This document shows positions 17,311 through 27,079 of a DNA stretch of 64,000 nt, in pieces; position 1 is the stretch's first letter; the number at the start of each line of letters is the position of its first letter. A model generated the notes under the pieces. It saw nothing but the letters and a program-made list of their open reading frames with translations, did not search any database and was not told where the DNA came from. The stretch is taken from contig NZ_JAENHL010000007.1 of NCBI RefSeq assembly GCF_016595235.1, positions 1,930,043-1,994,042 on the forward strand. Direction: 5' to 3'. The DNA comes from Taklimakanibacter albus (GTDB lineage Bacteria; Pseudomonadota; Alphaproteobacteria; Rhizobiales; Aestuariivirgaceae). A program made the translations under genes and the position numbers.

Positions 17311-18186
17311 CTACAGGATCCGGTGAACGATCTCGCCCACCTCCTCGATGACGAGGCGCAACTCGTCGCCGCTTTGGAGGAGACGGCCCGCTTCGAGACC
17401 CGAGCCGCCCGGCAAGGTGCCGCTGGCGATCAGCTCGCCCGGATGAAGCCGCTCGTCGCGCGAAAGATGCGCCAGTACCTCGCCGACCGAATAGCGCATG
17501 CCGGCGGAAGTCAGAGAGGAGACGTGCTTGCCATTGATCTCGACACGCGCCGGGAGCGCATCGATGCGCGGCAGGATATTCTCAGGCCCGGCCATCGTCA
17601 CCGACATCGAGCTCAGGAAGTGTTTGCTCTTCTGCGGCCCGAAACCCGATTGCATTTCGGCGCGCTGCACATCGCGCGCCGAGAAGTCATTGACGACGAC
17701 GAACCCGCCGACCGCCGCCAGCGCTTCATCGGGCGTCGCGTTGAAGAGCGGCCTGGCCAGCACCCAGCCCAGCTCGAGCTCGTAATCGAGCGCCCGGCTG
17801 TAGGAGGGTATCTTCACCGGTGTGCCGCTCGCCACCATGGTGAGATGATTGCCGAAATAATAGATGGGCTGCCGCGCCAGGAGCTTCGGCGGCCGGAAGG
17901 CCGGAAAGACCGCGCCGGTGAGTTTCTCGTAAAGCGCGGTCACCCGGAAGGCGGCCGGCATGAAACGCCGGACATAACCCCGCGAGCTTTGGACCCAGTG
18001 ATCTTCATAAAGCAGCACGTCGCGAAAGGAGCGCGGCTGGAACGGCAGTGTCCCATGGGCGGGCGGCGGCAAGGCAAGGAGCCAGCCGAGCTGCGCCGCC
18101 TCGCTGTCGCTCAACTCGGTCCAGGCGCCATCCCTTTCGATCTGGACGACGCTGCCGCCCGGCCTCTGCTCACGACGTATCTTCAC
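17311..18186 (-). CDS. Fumarylacetoacetate hydrolase family protein
   Basis: A 291-aa FAH-fold protein. It has KIPSYSRALDYELELGWVLARPL with the E-x-E metal ligands of the family, then GFVVVNDFSARDVQ with the family Asp, and a C-terminal GELIASGTLPGGSG resembling the usual GTxxG segment. FAH-family members cleave C-C bonds or decarboxylate or hydrate 2-oxo acids in aromatic degradation. Start at GTG 18186, preceded by a strong GGGAGGT site. It is translationally linked to the downstream MBL hydrolase. Which acylpyruvate-like substrate it handles cannot be told. Confidence 0.78.
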   Translation of the reverse strand: MKIRREQRPGGSVVQIERDGAWTELSDSEAAQLGWLLALPPPAHGTLPFQPRSFRDVLLYEDHWVQSSRGYVRRFMPAAFRVTALYEKLTGAVFPAFRPPKLLARQPIYYFGNHLTMVASGTPVKIPSYSRALDYELELGWVLARPLFNATPDEALAAVGGFVVVNDFSARDVQRAEMQSGFGPQKSKHFLSSMSVTMAGPENILPRIDALPARVEINGKHVSSLTSAGMRYSVGEVLAHLSRDERLHPGELIASGTLPGGSGLEAGRLLQSGDELRLVIEEVGEIVHRIL

Positions 18187-18274
18187 CGCACCTCCCGCCG
18201 GACATCTACGCCCGGCGCCCGCTTTTCATCTCACGATGCCTTGTAAGGAATGAAAGCTCAAGCATGGAGGCATA

Positions 18275-18423
18275 TCCCCTCTCCCCCTGCGGGGAGAGGG
18301 TTAGGGTGAGGGGGAATGGGCAGACAAGCCTTTTTGGCTCGCGAAGAACTGCACTGTCCGTTCCCCCTCACCCTCCCAATGCTTCGCATTGGGTCCCTCC
18401 CTCTCCCCCGTTGGGGGCGAGGG
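18275..18423. repeat. Composite inverted-repeat element, family B, copy 3 (shorter)
   Basis: A shorter relative of the elements at 7216 and 14125. The left part (about 18275-18314) carries CTCTCCCCCTGCGGGGAGAG and GGGTGAGGGGGAA. The right part (18361-18423) carries TTCCCCCTCACCC, the hairpin CCAATGCTTCGCATTGG and CCCTCCCTCTCCCCC. The halves face each other as in the other copies. It fills the gap between the FAH gene start and the 3' end of the efflux pump gene. Confidence 0.75.
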
Positions 18424-18430
18424 TATAATG

Positions 18431-21400
18431 TTACCCCACCGCTCCCGCCTTGCGGTCCTCTTCCGTCACCGAGGTAAGGCGCGACAGCTTCCGGCCGATC
18501 CAGCCGCGCAGCATGTCCATATAGACGAAGACCACCGGCACGAAGACGAGGCTCAGGAGCGTCGAGGTGATGAGGCCGCCGATCACCGCCACCGCCATGG
18601 GGCCACGGAAGGAGGCGCCGGCGCCGAAGCCCAGCACCGCCGGCAGCATGCCGGCCACCATGGCAAGGGTCGTCATGATGATCGGCCGCGCCCGCGTGGC
18701 GCCGGCTTTCAGCAGCGCCTCGCGCCGGCTCATGCCCTGCTCCATGCGGTCGATGGCGAAGTCGACGAGCAGGATCGAGTTCTTGGTCACGATGCCCATC
18801 AGCATCAGAAGGCCGATGATCGAGGAGAGATCGAGCGCCGCGCCATACAGCAGGAGGCCCATCATGGCGCCGCCGATCGCCAGCGGCAGCGCCATCAGGA
18901 TCGTGACCGGCTGCAGGAAGTCCTTGAACAGCAGGATGAGCACGACGAAGACCATCATGATGCCGGTCGCCATGGCGAGCGCGAAGCTCATGAACATTTC
19001 CTGCATGAATTCGGCTTCGCCATATTTGATCTCCTGCACGCCATTGGGCAGGTTCTTCATGGCCGGCAGCTGGGCGATCGCGCCAAGCGCGTCGCCGATC
19101 GTCGCATTGTTGAGATCGGCCTCGACATTGACCCGCCTTTTGCGGTCGAAGCGTTCGATCGCCGCCTCGCCGGTGCCGAAGCCGATATCGGCGACCGAGC
19201 TCAAGGGCACCGCGACGCCTGACGCCGTGGTGACGCGTAGCGACCTTATAGCGTCGAGATCGGCGCGCGCCTCGCGGATCAAAGCCACGCGGATCGGCAC
19301 CTGCCGGTCGCCGAGATTGAACTTGGCCGAGCCCGTGTCGGTGGCGCCGATCGTGGCGATGCGCAAGGCGGTGCCGATCGCCTCGATCGAGACGCCGAGC
19401 TGCGCCGCCTCGTCGAAGCGCGGACGGATGAGAAGCTCCGGCTGCGGCAGCGGCAAGGTCGTGGCGACATTGGCGATCTGCGTGAGGCCCTTCATCTGGG
19501 CGGCAAGATCCTGCGCCGCCTGGGTCAGCTTCTGCGGGTCATCGCCGGCCAGCACGACCGAGACATTGCGCCCGCCACCACCGCCATCGCTCTGGAAGGT
19601 GAAGCGAATATCCGGAACGGCCTGCAGGAGCGGCCTGACCGCCACTTCGAATTGCTGGCGGGTGATGTTGCGCTCGCCGCGCGGCTTCAGCACCACGAGC
19701 AGATCGGCCTTGCGAATCTCATTCGACGTCGCCAGCACATGGGCGACTTCTGGACGCTGGCGCAGCTTTTCGACCAGATCGAGCGCCACCTTGTCGGTGT
19801 CGGCGAGGCGGGCGCCCGGCGCCAGCTCGAATTTGATGGTCGAGAGATTGCTGTCGCTCACCGGCAGGAAGCCCGACGGCAGGAACTGCGTCAGCGCCAT
19901 CGAGCCGATGAAGATGGCGACCGCGGTGGCGATCGAGGTGATCTTATGGTCGAGCGTCCAGCCGAGGAGCCCCAGATAGCCCGCCACGAGGCGCGATTGC
20001 CGCGCACCGCCTTCGGCATGCTCGGGCTTCTTCTTCGGCTTCATCAGATAGGCCGCCATCAGCGGCGTCAACAGGCGGGCGACGAGGAGCGACGCCAGCA
20101 CCGCGACGGCGACGGTGATGCCGAACTGCTTGAAATACTGGCCGATGATGCCGCCGATGAAGCTCACCGGCGTGAACACGGCGACGATGGTGAAGGTGGT
20201 GGCCACCACCGCGAGGCCGATCGCATCCGCCGCCTCGATCGAGGCGAGATAAGGCCTTTTGCCCATGTGGATGTGGCGGTCGATATTCTCGATCTCGACG
20301 ATCGCGTCATCGACCAGGATGCCGATGACCAGCGTGAGCGCCAGGAGCGAGATGCTGTTGAGCGTGAAGCCCAGCCAATCCATGACGACGAAAGTCGGCA
20401 GCATCGACAGCGGCATGGCGAGGGCGGCGATGAGCGTCGCGCGCCAGTCGCGCAGGAACAGGAACACCACCAATACGGTAAGGAAGGCGCCTTCGACCAG
20501 CGCTTCCATCGCCGCGTCATAACTTTCGCGCGTATAGTCGACGGTCGAGACGAGCTGATGGACTTTCACCGTCGGATAACGCGTGCCGATCTCTTCGAGC
20601 TTCTTGGCCACCGCATCGGCGACCGTCGTGTCGCTCGAGCCTTTGGCGCGCGACACCGAGAAGCCGACGACATGCTGGCCATCATACCGCGCGAAGCTGC
20701 GCTCCTCGGCCGCCCCGTCGACAATCGTGCCGAGCGTCGAGAGCTTCACCCAGCGCTCACCCGGCAGGGGGATCTGAGTGTCGGCGAAAGCTTCGACGGT
20801 GAGCGCGCTGCCCAGCGTGCGCACGGACTGCTCCCGCCCGGCGAGCTCGGCGCGGCCGCCCGGCATATTGGCATTGAGGCTGCGGATCTCGGTATTCACC
20901 TGATCGGCGGTGATGCCGAAAGCGGTGAGCTTGGCCGGATCGAGCTCGACCTTGATCTCGCGCTCGATGCCGCCAAAGCGTTGCGATTTCTGCACGCCCG
21001 GCACCGCCAGCAATTCGCGCCCGATCGTGTCCTCGACGAACCAGGAGAGATCGCGCAGCGACATGGTCGGCGACTGGACGACATAATAGAGGATGGCGCT
21101 GCCTTCGATATCGAGCCGCGCCACGATCGGTTCCTCGACATCGCCCGGCAGGTCGCTGCGGATATTGGCGACGGCGTCGCGCACGTCATTGGTGGCGCGG
21201 TCGACATCCATCTCGAGACGGAACTCGACCGTCGTGGTCGACACGCCGTCTTCGATGGTCGAGGTAATGTGGCGCACGCCGGCAAGCCCGGCGACGGCGC
21301 TCTCCACCTTGCGCGTGACCTGGGTTTCGAGCTCGGCGGGGGCCGCGCCCGAACGCGTCACCGTAACATTGACGATCGGAAACGAGACATTCGGATCGGC

Positions 21401-21511
21401 ATTGATCGGCAATTTGGCGAAGGACGCCCAGCCCATCAAAGTGAGCACGACGAAGAGCAGGATGGTCGGGATCGGCCTCCTGATCGCCCAGGCGGAAATA
21501 TTCGACATCAT
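18431..21511 (-). CDS. RND multidrug efflux permease (HAE1 family)
   Basis: A 1026-aa inner-membrane transporter of standard AcrB/MexF length. It shows TM1 near 10-30, the large porter loop, transmembrane block 2 including GILVDDAIVEIENIDRH (the charged DD pair of the proton relay), a second periplasmic loop, and the C-terminal block with IMMTTLAMVAGMLPAVLG. It would extrude hydrophobic or amphiphilic compounds by proton antiport, with the adaptor encoded immediately upstream (4-bp ATGA overlap). No outer-membrane channel gene is nearby, so a channel encoded elsewhere is probably used. It is the last gene of the TetR-MFS-MFP-RND run. Confidence 0.92.
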   Translation of the reverse strand: MMSNISAWAIRRPIPTILLFVVLTLMGWASFAKLPINADPNVSFPIVNVTVTRSGAAPAELETQVTRKVESAVAGLAGVRHITSTIEDGVSTTTVEFRLEMDVDRATNDVRDAVANIRSDLPGDVEEPIVARLDIEGSAILYYVVQSPTMSLRDLSWFVEDTIGRELLAVPGVQKSQRFGGIEREIKVELDPAKLTAFGITADQVNTEIRSLNANMPGGRAELAGREQSVRTLGSALTVEAFADTQIPLPGERWVKLSTLGTIVDGAAEERSFARYDGQHVVGFSVSRAKGSSDTTVADAVAKKLEEIGTRYPTVKVHQLVSTVDYTRESYDAAMEALVEGAFLTVLVVFLFLRDWRATLIAALAMPLSMLPTFVVMDWLGFTLNSISLLALTLVIGILVDDAIVEIENIDRHIHMGKRPYLASIEAADAIGLAVVATTFTIVAVFTPVSFIGGIIGQYFKQFGITVAVAVLASLLVARLLTPLMAAYLMKPKKKPEHAEGGARQSRLVAGYLGLLGWTLDHKITSIATAVAIFIGSMALTQFLPSGFLPVSDSNLSTIKFELAPGARLADTDKVALDLVEKLRQRPEVAHVLATSNEIRKADLLVVLKPRGERNITRQQFEVAVRPLLQAVPDIRFTFQSDGGGGGRNVSVVLAGDDPQKLTQAAQDLAAQMKGLTQIANVATTLPLPQPELLIRPRFDEAAQLGVSIEAIGTALRIATIGATDTGSAKFNLGDRQVPIRVALIREARADLDAIRSLRVTTASGVAVPLSSVADIGFGTGEAAIERFDRKRRVNVEADLNNATIGDALGAIAQLPAMKNLPNGVQEIKYGEAEFMQEMFMSFALAMATGIMMVFVVLILLFKDFLQPVTILMALPLAIGGAMMGLLLYGAALDLSSIIGLLMLMGIVTKNSILLVDFAIDRMEQGMSRREALLKAGATRARPIIMTTLAMVAGMLPAVLGFGAGASFRGPMAVAVIGGLITSTLLSLVFVPVVFVYMDMLRGWIGRKLSRLTSVTEEDRKAGAVG

Positions 21512-22713
21512 TTGAGCGAACCGGTCTCCGTGACGGGCAGGATCTTGTCACCTTCCTGGAGGAAGGCCGAGGCGCTGCGCACCACGCGCTCCTGCGGGCC
21601 GAGGCCGGAGCGGATCTCGACATAGCCATCACGCCGCATGCCCGGTTCGACGAAGCGGCGCATCACCCGCTGCTCGTCATTGACCACATAGACATAGGGC
21701 TTGTTGCCGGGCTCCTCGAAGAGCACGGCGGTGTCGGCGACCGCAACGACAGTGCGGCGCTCGAGGAGCAAGGCACCTCTGGCGAAGATGCCGGGACGGA
21801 CGATCGGGTCCTTCGGCAGCATGACCTTGACGGTGCCGAGCCTGGTGCGCGGATCGACCTTGGGGGCGACGATGCGCACTTCGCCTTCGAAGACATGATC
21901 GATGCCGGTGAACCGGACCGCCACGAACTGGCCGGGCTTGACCAGCGGCAGATCGGCCTCGGGCACGTCGGCCGCGAGCTCGACATCGCCATTGCGGATG
22001 AGCTTGAGCAACGGATCGGTCCCCGGCATGGCGCCGATCTGCGCCCGGCGTTCGGAAATGAGGCCTGCTTCCGGCGCCTTGATCTCGGCGCGCTCGAGCT
22101 GCAGCTTCGCTTCCGCCACTTGCGCTTCCGCCTGGGTGAGCTCGGCCTTGAGCGCCTTCAGCGCGTGATCGGCGGTGAGGAAAGCGGCGCGGCGTTCGTC
22201 ATAGGTCTGGATATTGGCGACGCCCGTCTCGCGCAGTTTCTCGGTGCGGCGGAAGCTCGCTTCCGCTTCGGCGCGCTGCGCCTCCTTCTCGGCGACGGCC
22301 GAGATGGCGCGCGCCACCCGGCTGTCGGCGTCGTTGAGCTTGGTCGTGAGAATGTCGGTCTCGAGCCGGATCAGCACCTGGCCCTGAACGACCTGATCGC
22401 CCTCCTCCACCAGCACTTCACGGATACGCTGGTCCTGAAGTGCTGTGCCGATGAAGATTTCGTCGCGCGGCATCAGCGTGCCGGTGATCGCCAGGCTGCG
22501 CTCCATCTGGCGCTCTTCGAGCGGCATGGTGGTGACGCGTGGTAACTCGATGGCGGAGCTCGTGCTGGCGGGCGAAGCTTCGGGTTCGAGACTGTCGAGC
22601 AGGACCAGGGCGCCGCCGATCAGGAGGAACGCCAGCAACACGCTCACCAGGATCATGCCCCAGCGCCGTTTCGGCTTCGACGTGTTCGCAGCTTTGTTCA
22701 GATCGGTCGTCAT
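21508..22713 (-). CDS. RND efflux periplasmic adaptor (membrane fusion) subunit
   Basis: A 401-aa adaptor with one N-terminal membrane anchor (about 15-38), a biotinyl-lipoyl-like half motif near EGDQVVQGQVLIRL, an alpha-helical hairpin (about 125-200, Ala/Glu/Arg rich) and beta-barrel segments such as VPEADLPLVKPGQFVAVRF. It bridges the RND pump to an outer-membrane channel. Start at ATG 22713 with AGGAG upstream; a TTG 11 codons earlier is less likely. Just upstream, 22722-22735 is the perfect palindrome CGCTCCTAGGAGCG, which would hide this ribosome site in a hairpin. Confidence 0.88.
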   Translation of the reverse strand: MTTDLNKAANTSKPKRRWGMILVSVLLAFLLIGGALVLLDSLEPEASPASTSSAIELPRVTTMPLEERQMERSLAITGTLMPRDEIFIGTALQDQRIREVLVEEGDQVVQGQVLIRLETDILTTKLNDADSRVARAISAVAEKEAQRAEAEASFRRTEKLRETGVANIQTYDERRAAFLTADHALKALKAELTQAEAQVAEAKLQLERAEIKAPEAGLISERRAQIGAMPGTDPLLKLIRNGDVELAADVPEADLPLVKPGQFVAVRFTGIDHVFEGEVRIVAPKVDPRTRLGTVKVMLPKDPIVRPGIFARGALLLERRTVVAVADTAVLFEEPGNKPYVYVVNDEQRVMRRFVEPGMRRDGYVEIRSGLGPQERVVRSASAFLQEGDKILPVTETGSLK

Positions 22714-22742
22714 GATATGTGCGCTCCTAGGAGCGTCCTGTG

Positions 22743-24002
22743 TCAAATTTGAGACATGGCGCCGGCGGCGGCCTTGTCCGAACGGTCGAGTTCATAGAGG
22801 CCCGGCAGCAGCGAGGCGACGAAAACGAAGGCGCCGAGCAGGATCGCCGAGGCCCACAGCACGACGCGGGCATCGGTGAGTTCCACCGCGGCGCCGGCGA
22901 TGATCACGGCGACGGGCGTGGCGACGAGCACCAGCGATGTCGCAGCACCCAAGGCGCGTCCGCGCAGCGCGAGGGGAATGCGTCGGTACAGCGCCGCATT
23001 GGCGATCGGGCCGAGCGGACCGCCGGCCAAACCGGCGAGCGCCGCGGCGCCCCACAGGACCACGGGCGATGTGTGAAAGGCCAATACCAGGAATGCCAGC
23101 GCCTGGGCGGCGCAGCCGGAGAGGAATAGCCAGCGCTGGCTGAAATGTTCGCCCCACAGAGCGAAAGCCACGGTGCCGACCATGGTGGCGCCACCGAGGA
23201 TCGAAAGGAACAGGCCGAGATCGAGCGCTTCGCGTCCGCTCAGCAAGAAGAAAGCCGGCATCACCACCGTGCCGAGCGAAGCAGCCACGGCGACGAAGGC
23301 GGCGGCGAACAGCAGGAGTGGCCGCAGCAGGGGATCGGCGAGCAGCAGCTTCAATCCGGCAAGCGTGTCTTGCGGCGCTTGCGCACGCTGCGCGATACGA
23401 TGCGGACGTTCACGCGGCAACGACACGGCGATGAAACAGGCGGCGACGAGCGAGCAGAGCGCGGTAAGCCACAGGGTGTTCTGCATGCCGACGAGGGCGA
23501 TGGCGAGGCCGGCGACGGCCGGACCGATGAGCGTCGCCAAGCCTTCGATGAGGTTGTCGATCGACGTCACCTTTTCGAGCTTGAAACGGGCGAGACGCGC
23601 GAGCTCAGGCATGCGGCTTTCCTCGGCCGTCATGCCGGGTCCGTCGAAGACGGCGCCGATGGCGATCAGCGCGATGAGGAGCCCGATGCTGAGGAAACCG
23701 GCATGATGGAGCGCCGGCACCGCGGCGACCGCGGCGGCGCTGACGAGGCTGGCAATGATGGCGATGGTGCGTGCGCCGTGACGGTCGATCAGGCTGCCGC
23801 CGAGAAAGGCGCCGAGGATCAGGGGCACGAGACCGGCCGCCGCGGCGACGCCGGTCCACAGCGGGCTCTTGGTCAGCGACAGGACGAACCACGGCAGCGC
23901 CACCGACGCGATGGCGTTGCCGAGCAGCGCCAGCGAGCCGGAAGCGAACAGTCCGTAGAGCGGCAGCTGCCGTTTCAATCGGATTGCGGAGGACGCTGGC
24001 AT
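22743..24002 (-). CDS. Major facilitator superfamily transporter
   Basis: A 419-aa membrane protein with about 12 hydrophobic segments and the MFS loop motif GGSLIDRHGARTI between helices 2 and 3. It resembles MFS_3-type exporters. It is read from the TetR gene (4-bp gap) and followed after 29 bp by the RND adaptor, so a secondary exporter and an RND pump share one transcript. The stop codon lies in the palindrome TCAAATTTGA (22743-22752). Substrate not predictable; the context suggests efflux of a toxic compound. Confidence 0.83.
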   Translation of the reverse strand: MPASSAIRLKRQLPLYGLFASGSLALLGNAIASVALPWFVLSLTKSPLWTGVAAAAGLVPLILGAFLGGSLIDRHGARTIAIIASLVSAAAVAAVPALHHAGFLSIGLLIALIAIGAVFDGPGMTAEESRMPELARLARFKLEKVTSIDNLIEGLATLIGPAVAGLAIALVGMQNTLWLTALCSLVAACFIAVSLPRERPHRIAQRAQAPQDTLAGLKLLLADPLLRPLLLFAAAFVAVAASLGTVVMPAFFLLSGREALDLGLFLSILGGATMVGTVAFALWGEHFSQRWLFLSGCAAQALAFLVLAFHTSPVVLWGAAALAGLAGGPLGPIANAALYRRIPLALRGRALGAATSLVLVATPVAVIIAGAAVELTDARVVLWASAILLGAFVFVASLLPGLYELDRSDKAAAGAMSQI

Positions 24003-24006
24003 GATC

Positions 24007-24612
24007 TCACCGTTCCGCCTTGGGCTTGAGGATGCGGGTCAGGATTTCGCGCAGCACGCCGGCCTGGTCGGTCGGATCGAAATAGGGATCGAGCGCCGCG
24101 CGCCCGAAGGCGCCGTCGCCCAAAGCGGCGATCCAGGTGGCGAGTTTGGCGATGTCGAACGAGGCGTCGATCTGCCCTTTGGCGGCGGCCTTCTTGAGGA
24201 TGCCGGTGAGGGCGGCGATCTGCTCGGCATCATTGCGCGCGACGAGATGGCCGACGGACGGATTGCGCATCGCCTCGGCGAAGATCTCGATGCCGATCTT
24301 GCGGTAGACCGGCTCGGCGATCAGCTCGAGATTGTGCTGCATGAGCTTGAACAGCTCTTCGAACAGGTCGTCCGCCTGGTTCGCCTTTTCGTACCATTCC
24401 GAGGTCTTGCGGCGGTCCTCGTCGACGATGGCCTCGATGATGGCGTTCTTGTTCTTGAAATAATGGAACAGGTTGCCGGGGCTCATGCCGGCCTCGGCGC
24501 AGATTTCCGCCGTCGACGTCTTATGGAAGCCGCTGCGCGCAAAGCAGACGACCGCCGCATCGAGGATCTGACGGCGCTTCGCTTCGTATTTTTCCGGGTC
24601 GACTTTCCGCAT
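24007..24612 (-). CDS. TetR/AcrR-family transcriptional regulator
   Basis: A 201-aa regulator. The N-terminal TetR helix-turn-helix (about 10-57) reads RRQILDAAVVCFARSGFHKT, then AEICAEAGMSPGNLFHYFKNK as recognition helix region; the rest is an all-helical ligand domain. Start taken at the ATG before RKVDPEKYEAK, the usual distance before the HTH; an earlier start would add 21 residues across the promoter. As the first gene of the efflux operon it likely represses its own transcript until a pump substrate binds. Confidence 0.85.
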   Translation of the reverse strand: MRKVDPEKYEAKRRQILDAAVVCFARSGFHKTSTAEICAEAGMSPGNLFHYFKNKNAIIEAIVDEDRRKTSEWYEKANQADDLFEELFKLMQHNLELIAEPVYRKIGIEIFAEAMRNPSVGHLVARNDAEQIAALTGILKKAAAKGQIDASFDIAKLATWIAALGDGAFGRAALDPYFDPTDQAGVLREILTRILKPKAER

Positions 24613-24635
24613 GGTCCGAGAGTCCAAAATCTTTA

Positions 24636-24675
24636 ATCGATCAGTCGATCTAGTAATTGACAGGCCCGACGTCAA
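24636..24675 (-). promoter_or_regulatory. Efflux operon promoter with TetR-type operator candidate
   Basis: Reading left: -35 TTGACG (complement of 24670-24675), 17-bp spacer, weak -10 TAGATC (complement of 24647-24652). An inverted repeat, ATCGA-TCAG-TCGAT, at 24636-24649 overlaps the -10 and the start-site region, the expected place for autorepression by the TetR protein. The repeat is short and the pairing of site and regulator is inferred. Confidence 0.45.
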
Positions 24676-24826
24676 GGGGCTCCCCTTGCGCCGGAACAGA
24701 TAATGTCTCGCGGCCAGGGAGTAAAAAGCATAATTGTTTCAGTATATTACGCCAGGATTACGCAACCGCCGAAAGCCAAAAAACCAAGGCAGCTCATGCG
24801 CTTGGGCGGCGATCACCCTCCCCGAC

Positions 24827-25002
24827 TTCCCCTTCTCCCGCCTGCGGGAGAAGGTGGCCGAAGGCCGGATGAGGGTGTTCTCTCAGCCTCACCGCAACGA
24901 TCAAGTGTGGGAAATATTGAAGCTTCATCGCTTCTCTTGAAGAGCTGCCGCGAGACCCTCATCCGCCCTATCGGGCACCTTCTCCCGCAAGCGGGAGAAG
25001 GG
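24827..25002. repeat. Dispersed palindromic repeat, family A, copy 2 with inverted partner
   Basis: Positions 24827-24880 are identical to 2141-2194. An inverted, diverged partner lies at 24952-25002 (GAGACCCTCATCC, then a CTTCTCCCGC/GCGGGAGAAG hairpin), so the pair could fold into one large stem around 24881-24951. It fills most of the 395-bp gap between the TetR start and the kynA stop (24613-25007). In the remainder, apart from the TetR promoter at 24636-24675, I see no gene. Confidence 0.85.
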
Positions 25003-25007
25003 AAAAC

Positions 25008-25847
25008 TCAAAGCTCCGTCCGCACGTCCCACAATTCGGGGAACAGCACCACTTCCAGCATGCGGCGCAGATAGGCGACGCCGGATGTGCCACCGGTGCC
25101 GCGCTTGAAGCCGATGACGCGTTCGACCGTCGTCACATGATTGAAACGCCAGCGGCGGAAATAGTCTTCGAAATCGACGAGCTTCTCGGCGAGCTCATAG
25201 AGTTCCCAATGATGCGCCGGGTCGCGATAGATGACCGCCCAGGCAGCCTTGACGCTTGCTTGCGCCTGATAGGGCTCGGCCACGTCGCGGTCGAGCACCG
25301 CCCGATCGATGGCGAAGCCGCGCCGGTCGAGGATGCGGATCGCCTCGTCATAAAGGCTGGGCTTGCGTCTTATGCCGTCGAGCCAATCGTGAATATCCCG
25401 CTTGTGTCCATGCGGCGCCAGCATCGCGGCATTCTTGTTGCCGGCCAGAAATTCGATGGCGCGATATTGAAAGGATTGCAGTCCCGAGGACTGGCCGAGA
25501 CTTTCACGGAACAGCGTATATTCGCTGGGCGTCATGGTGCGCAGCACGTCCCAGGCCGAATTGAGCTGCTCCATGATGCGCGCCACCCGCGCCAGCATCT
25601 TGAAGGCGGGTTGCAGATCGTCGCTGGCGATGGCGCGCGTCGCGGCGCTCAATTCGTGGATGGCGAGCTTCATCCATAATTCGCTCGTCTGATGCTGGAT
25701 GATGAACAGCATCTCGTCATGCGCGACGGAATGCGGTGCCTGCGCCGTCAGTATCTTGTCGAGCTGCAGATAATCGCCATAGGACATGCGGCTCGTGAAA
25801 TCCGTTTCGGCCCCATCCTTCTTCGGATCGAAGGGCTTCGTGCTCAT
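25008..25847 (-). CDS. kynA: Tryptophan 2,3-dioxygenase
   Basis: A 279-aa heme dioxygenase of usual bacterial length. The substrate-pocket motif [14 protein letters not shown] places the conserved His at residue 52. The heme ligand segment [18 protein letters not shown], followed by TSGVAYLRR, is near residue 237. It opens the indole ring of L-tryptophan to N-formylkynurenine. Start at ATG 25847, which overlaps the kynU stop by 4 bp; an upstream extension of 13 codons would lie inside kynU. It is the last gene of the ligase-kynU-kynA operon. Confidence 0.95.
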   Translation of the reverse strand: MSTKPFDPKKDGAETDFTSRMSYGDYLQLDKILTAQAPHSVAHDEMLFIIQHQTSELWMKLAIHELSAATRAIASDDLQPAFKMLARVARIMEQLNSAWDVLRTMTPSEYTLFRESLGQSSGLQSFQYRAIEFLAGNKNAAMLAPHGHKRDIHDWLDGIRRKPSLYDEAIRILDRRGFAIDRAVLDRDVAEPYQAQASVKAAWAVIYRDPAHHWELYELAEKLVDFEDYFRRWRFNHVTTVERVIGFKRGTGGTSGVAYLRRMLEVVLFPELWDVRTEL

Positions 25848-27079
25848 GTGACGGCGGCCCGCTTCTTGAATTGCGGCTGGTCCCACAGGCGCTCGGCCAT
25901 CACCCGCTCGAGAATGCGCGCCGCGTCCCAGACATCGGTGAAGCCAATATAAAGCGGCGTCAGGCCGAAGCGGATGATGTCGGGGGCGCGGAAGTCACCG
26001 ATGACGCCCTGGGCGATGAGGGCCTGCATCACCGCATAACCGTCGTCGCAATGGAACGACACCTGGCTGCCGCGCTGCGCCGCATCACGCGGGCTCGCCA
26101 GCCTCAGGCCGTAAGCTCCGCAGCGTCCTTCGACCTCAGAGATGAAGAGATCGGCGAGCCGCACCGATTTGTCGCGCAGCAGAGTGAGATCGACGCCGTC
26201 CCAGACATCGAGGGCGGAATCGAGCGCGATCATCGACAGGACGCCCGGCGTTCCGGCGCGCAGACGATCGATGCCCTGTGCGGGCCGGTAATCGAGATCG
26301 AAGGCGAAAGGCGCTGCATGGCCCATCCAGCCCGACAGCGACGGCACGATTTTGTCCTGGAGATCGGGGCGCACATAGACGAAGGCCGGCGCGCCCGGAC
26401 CGCCATTGAGATATTTGTAGCCGCAGCCGACCGCAAAATCCGTGTTGGCGCCGCTGAGATCGACCGGAAAGGCGCCGGCCGAATGGCAGAGATCCCAGAT
26501 GGCGAGCGCGCCTTTCGCTTGCGCCTTGGCGATGAGCGTCTTCATGTCATGACGCCGGCCGGTGCGGTAGTCGACCTCGGTCAGCATCAGCACCGCGAGA
26601 TCATCGCCGAGCGCCGCCTCGACCTCTTCCGGCGCCACGATGCGCAGCTCGACGCCACCGCCCAACGCCTTGATGACGCCTTGCGCGACATAAAGATCGC
26701 TCGGGAAATTACCGCTGTCGGAGAGGATGACGCGTCGGCCGGGCCTGAGCCCCAAGGCGGCCGTCAGCACCTTCACCAGATTGATCGAGGTCGAATCCGC
26801 CGCCAGCACCGTGCCGGGTTTGGCGCCAATGAGCTTGCCGATACGATCCCCCAACACGCGCGGCAGATCGAACCAGCCATGTGTGTTCCAGCCGCGGATG
26901 AGGCTCTGGCCCCATTCCTCCGCAACGGCGCCCGCGAGCCGTTCCGCCACATGGCGCGGCAATGGCCCCAGCGAATTGCCATCGAGATAGATGGTGTTTT
27001 CCGGCAGGACGAAAAGCTGGCGCTTGCCTTTAAGCGGATCGGCGAGATCGAGCGCCTCGGCTTGCGCACGTGTGATCAT
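25844..27079 (-). CDS. kynU: Kynureninase
   Basis: A 411-aa PLP enzyme of standard length. Visible motifs are [13 protein letters not shown] near 30, the Asp region [12 protein letters not shown], and the PLP lysine in [12 protein letters not shown] near 227. It hydrolyses L-kynurenine to anthranilate and alanine. It is coupled to its neighbours on both sides by 4-bp ATGA overlaps. Together with kynA it yields anthranilate, which the ligase encoded upstream in the same operon activates; a formamidase for the intermediate step is not adjacent. Confidence 0.95.
   Translation of the reverse strand: MITRAQAEALDLADPLKGKRQLFVLPENTIYLDGNSLGPLPRHVAERLAGAVAEEWGQSLIRGWNTHGWFDLPRVLGDRIGKLIGAKPGTVLAADSTSINLVKVLTAALGLRPGRRVILSDSGNFPSDLYVAQGVIKALGGGVELRIVAPEEVEAALGDDLAVLMLTEVDYRTGRRHDMKTLIAKAQAKGALAIWDLCHSAGAFPVDLSGANTDFAVGCGYKYLNGGPGAPAFVYVRPDLQDKIVPSLSGWMGHAAPFAFDLDYRPAQGIDRLRAGTPGVLSMIALDSALDVWDGVDLTLLRDKSVRLADLFISEVEGRCGAYGLRLASPRDAAQRGSQVSFHCDDGYAVMQALIAQGVIGDFRAPDIIRFGLTPLYIGFTDVWDAARILERVMAERLWDQPQFKKRAAVT

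Noticed and set aside
15955-18246. 763-codon open frame on the plus strand
   Set aside because: It spans the ends of several genes and runs antisense to the MBL and FAH genes, which have clear motifs; the translation has no domain.
19652-21625. 657-codon open frame on the plus strand
   Set aside because: Antisense shadow of the RND pump gene; composition is Arg/Asp/His-rich without hydrophobic or domain structure.
2141-25002. Repeats considered as a CRISPR array
   Set aside because: Copies are single units scattered over tens of kilobases, with no regular spacers and no cas genes.
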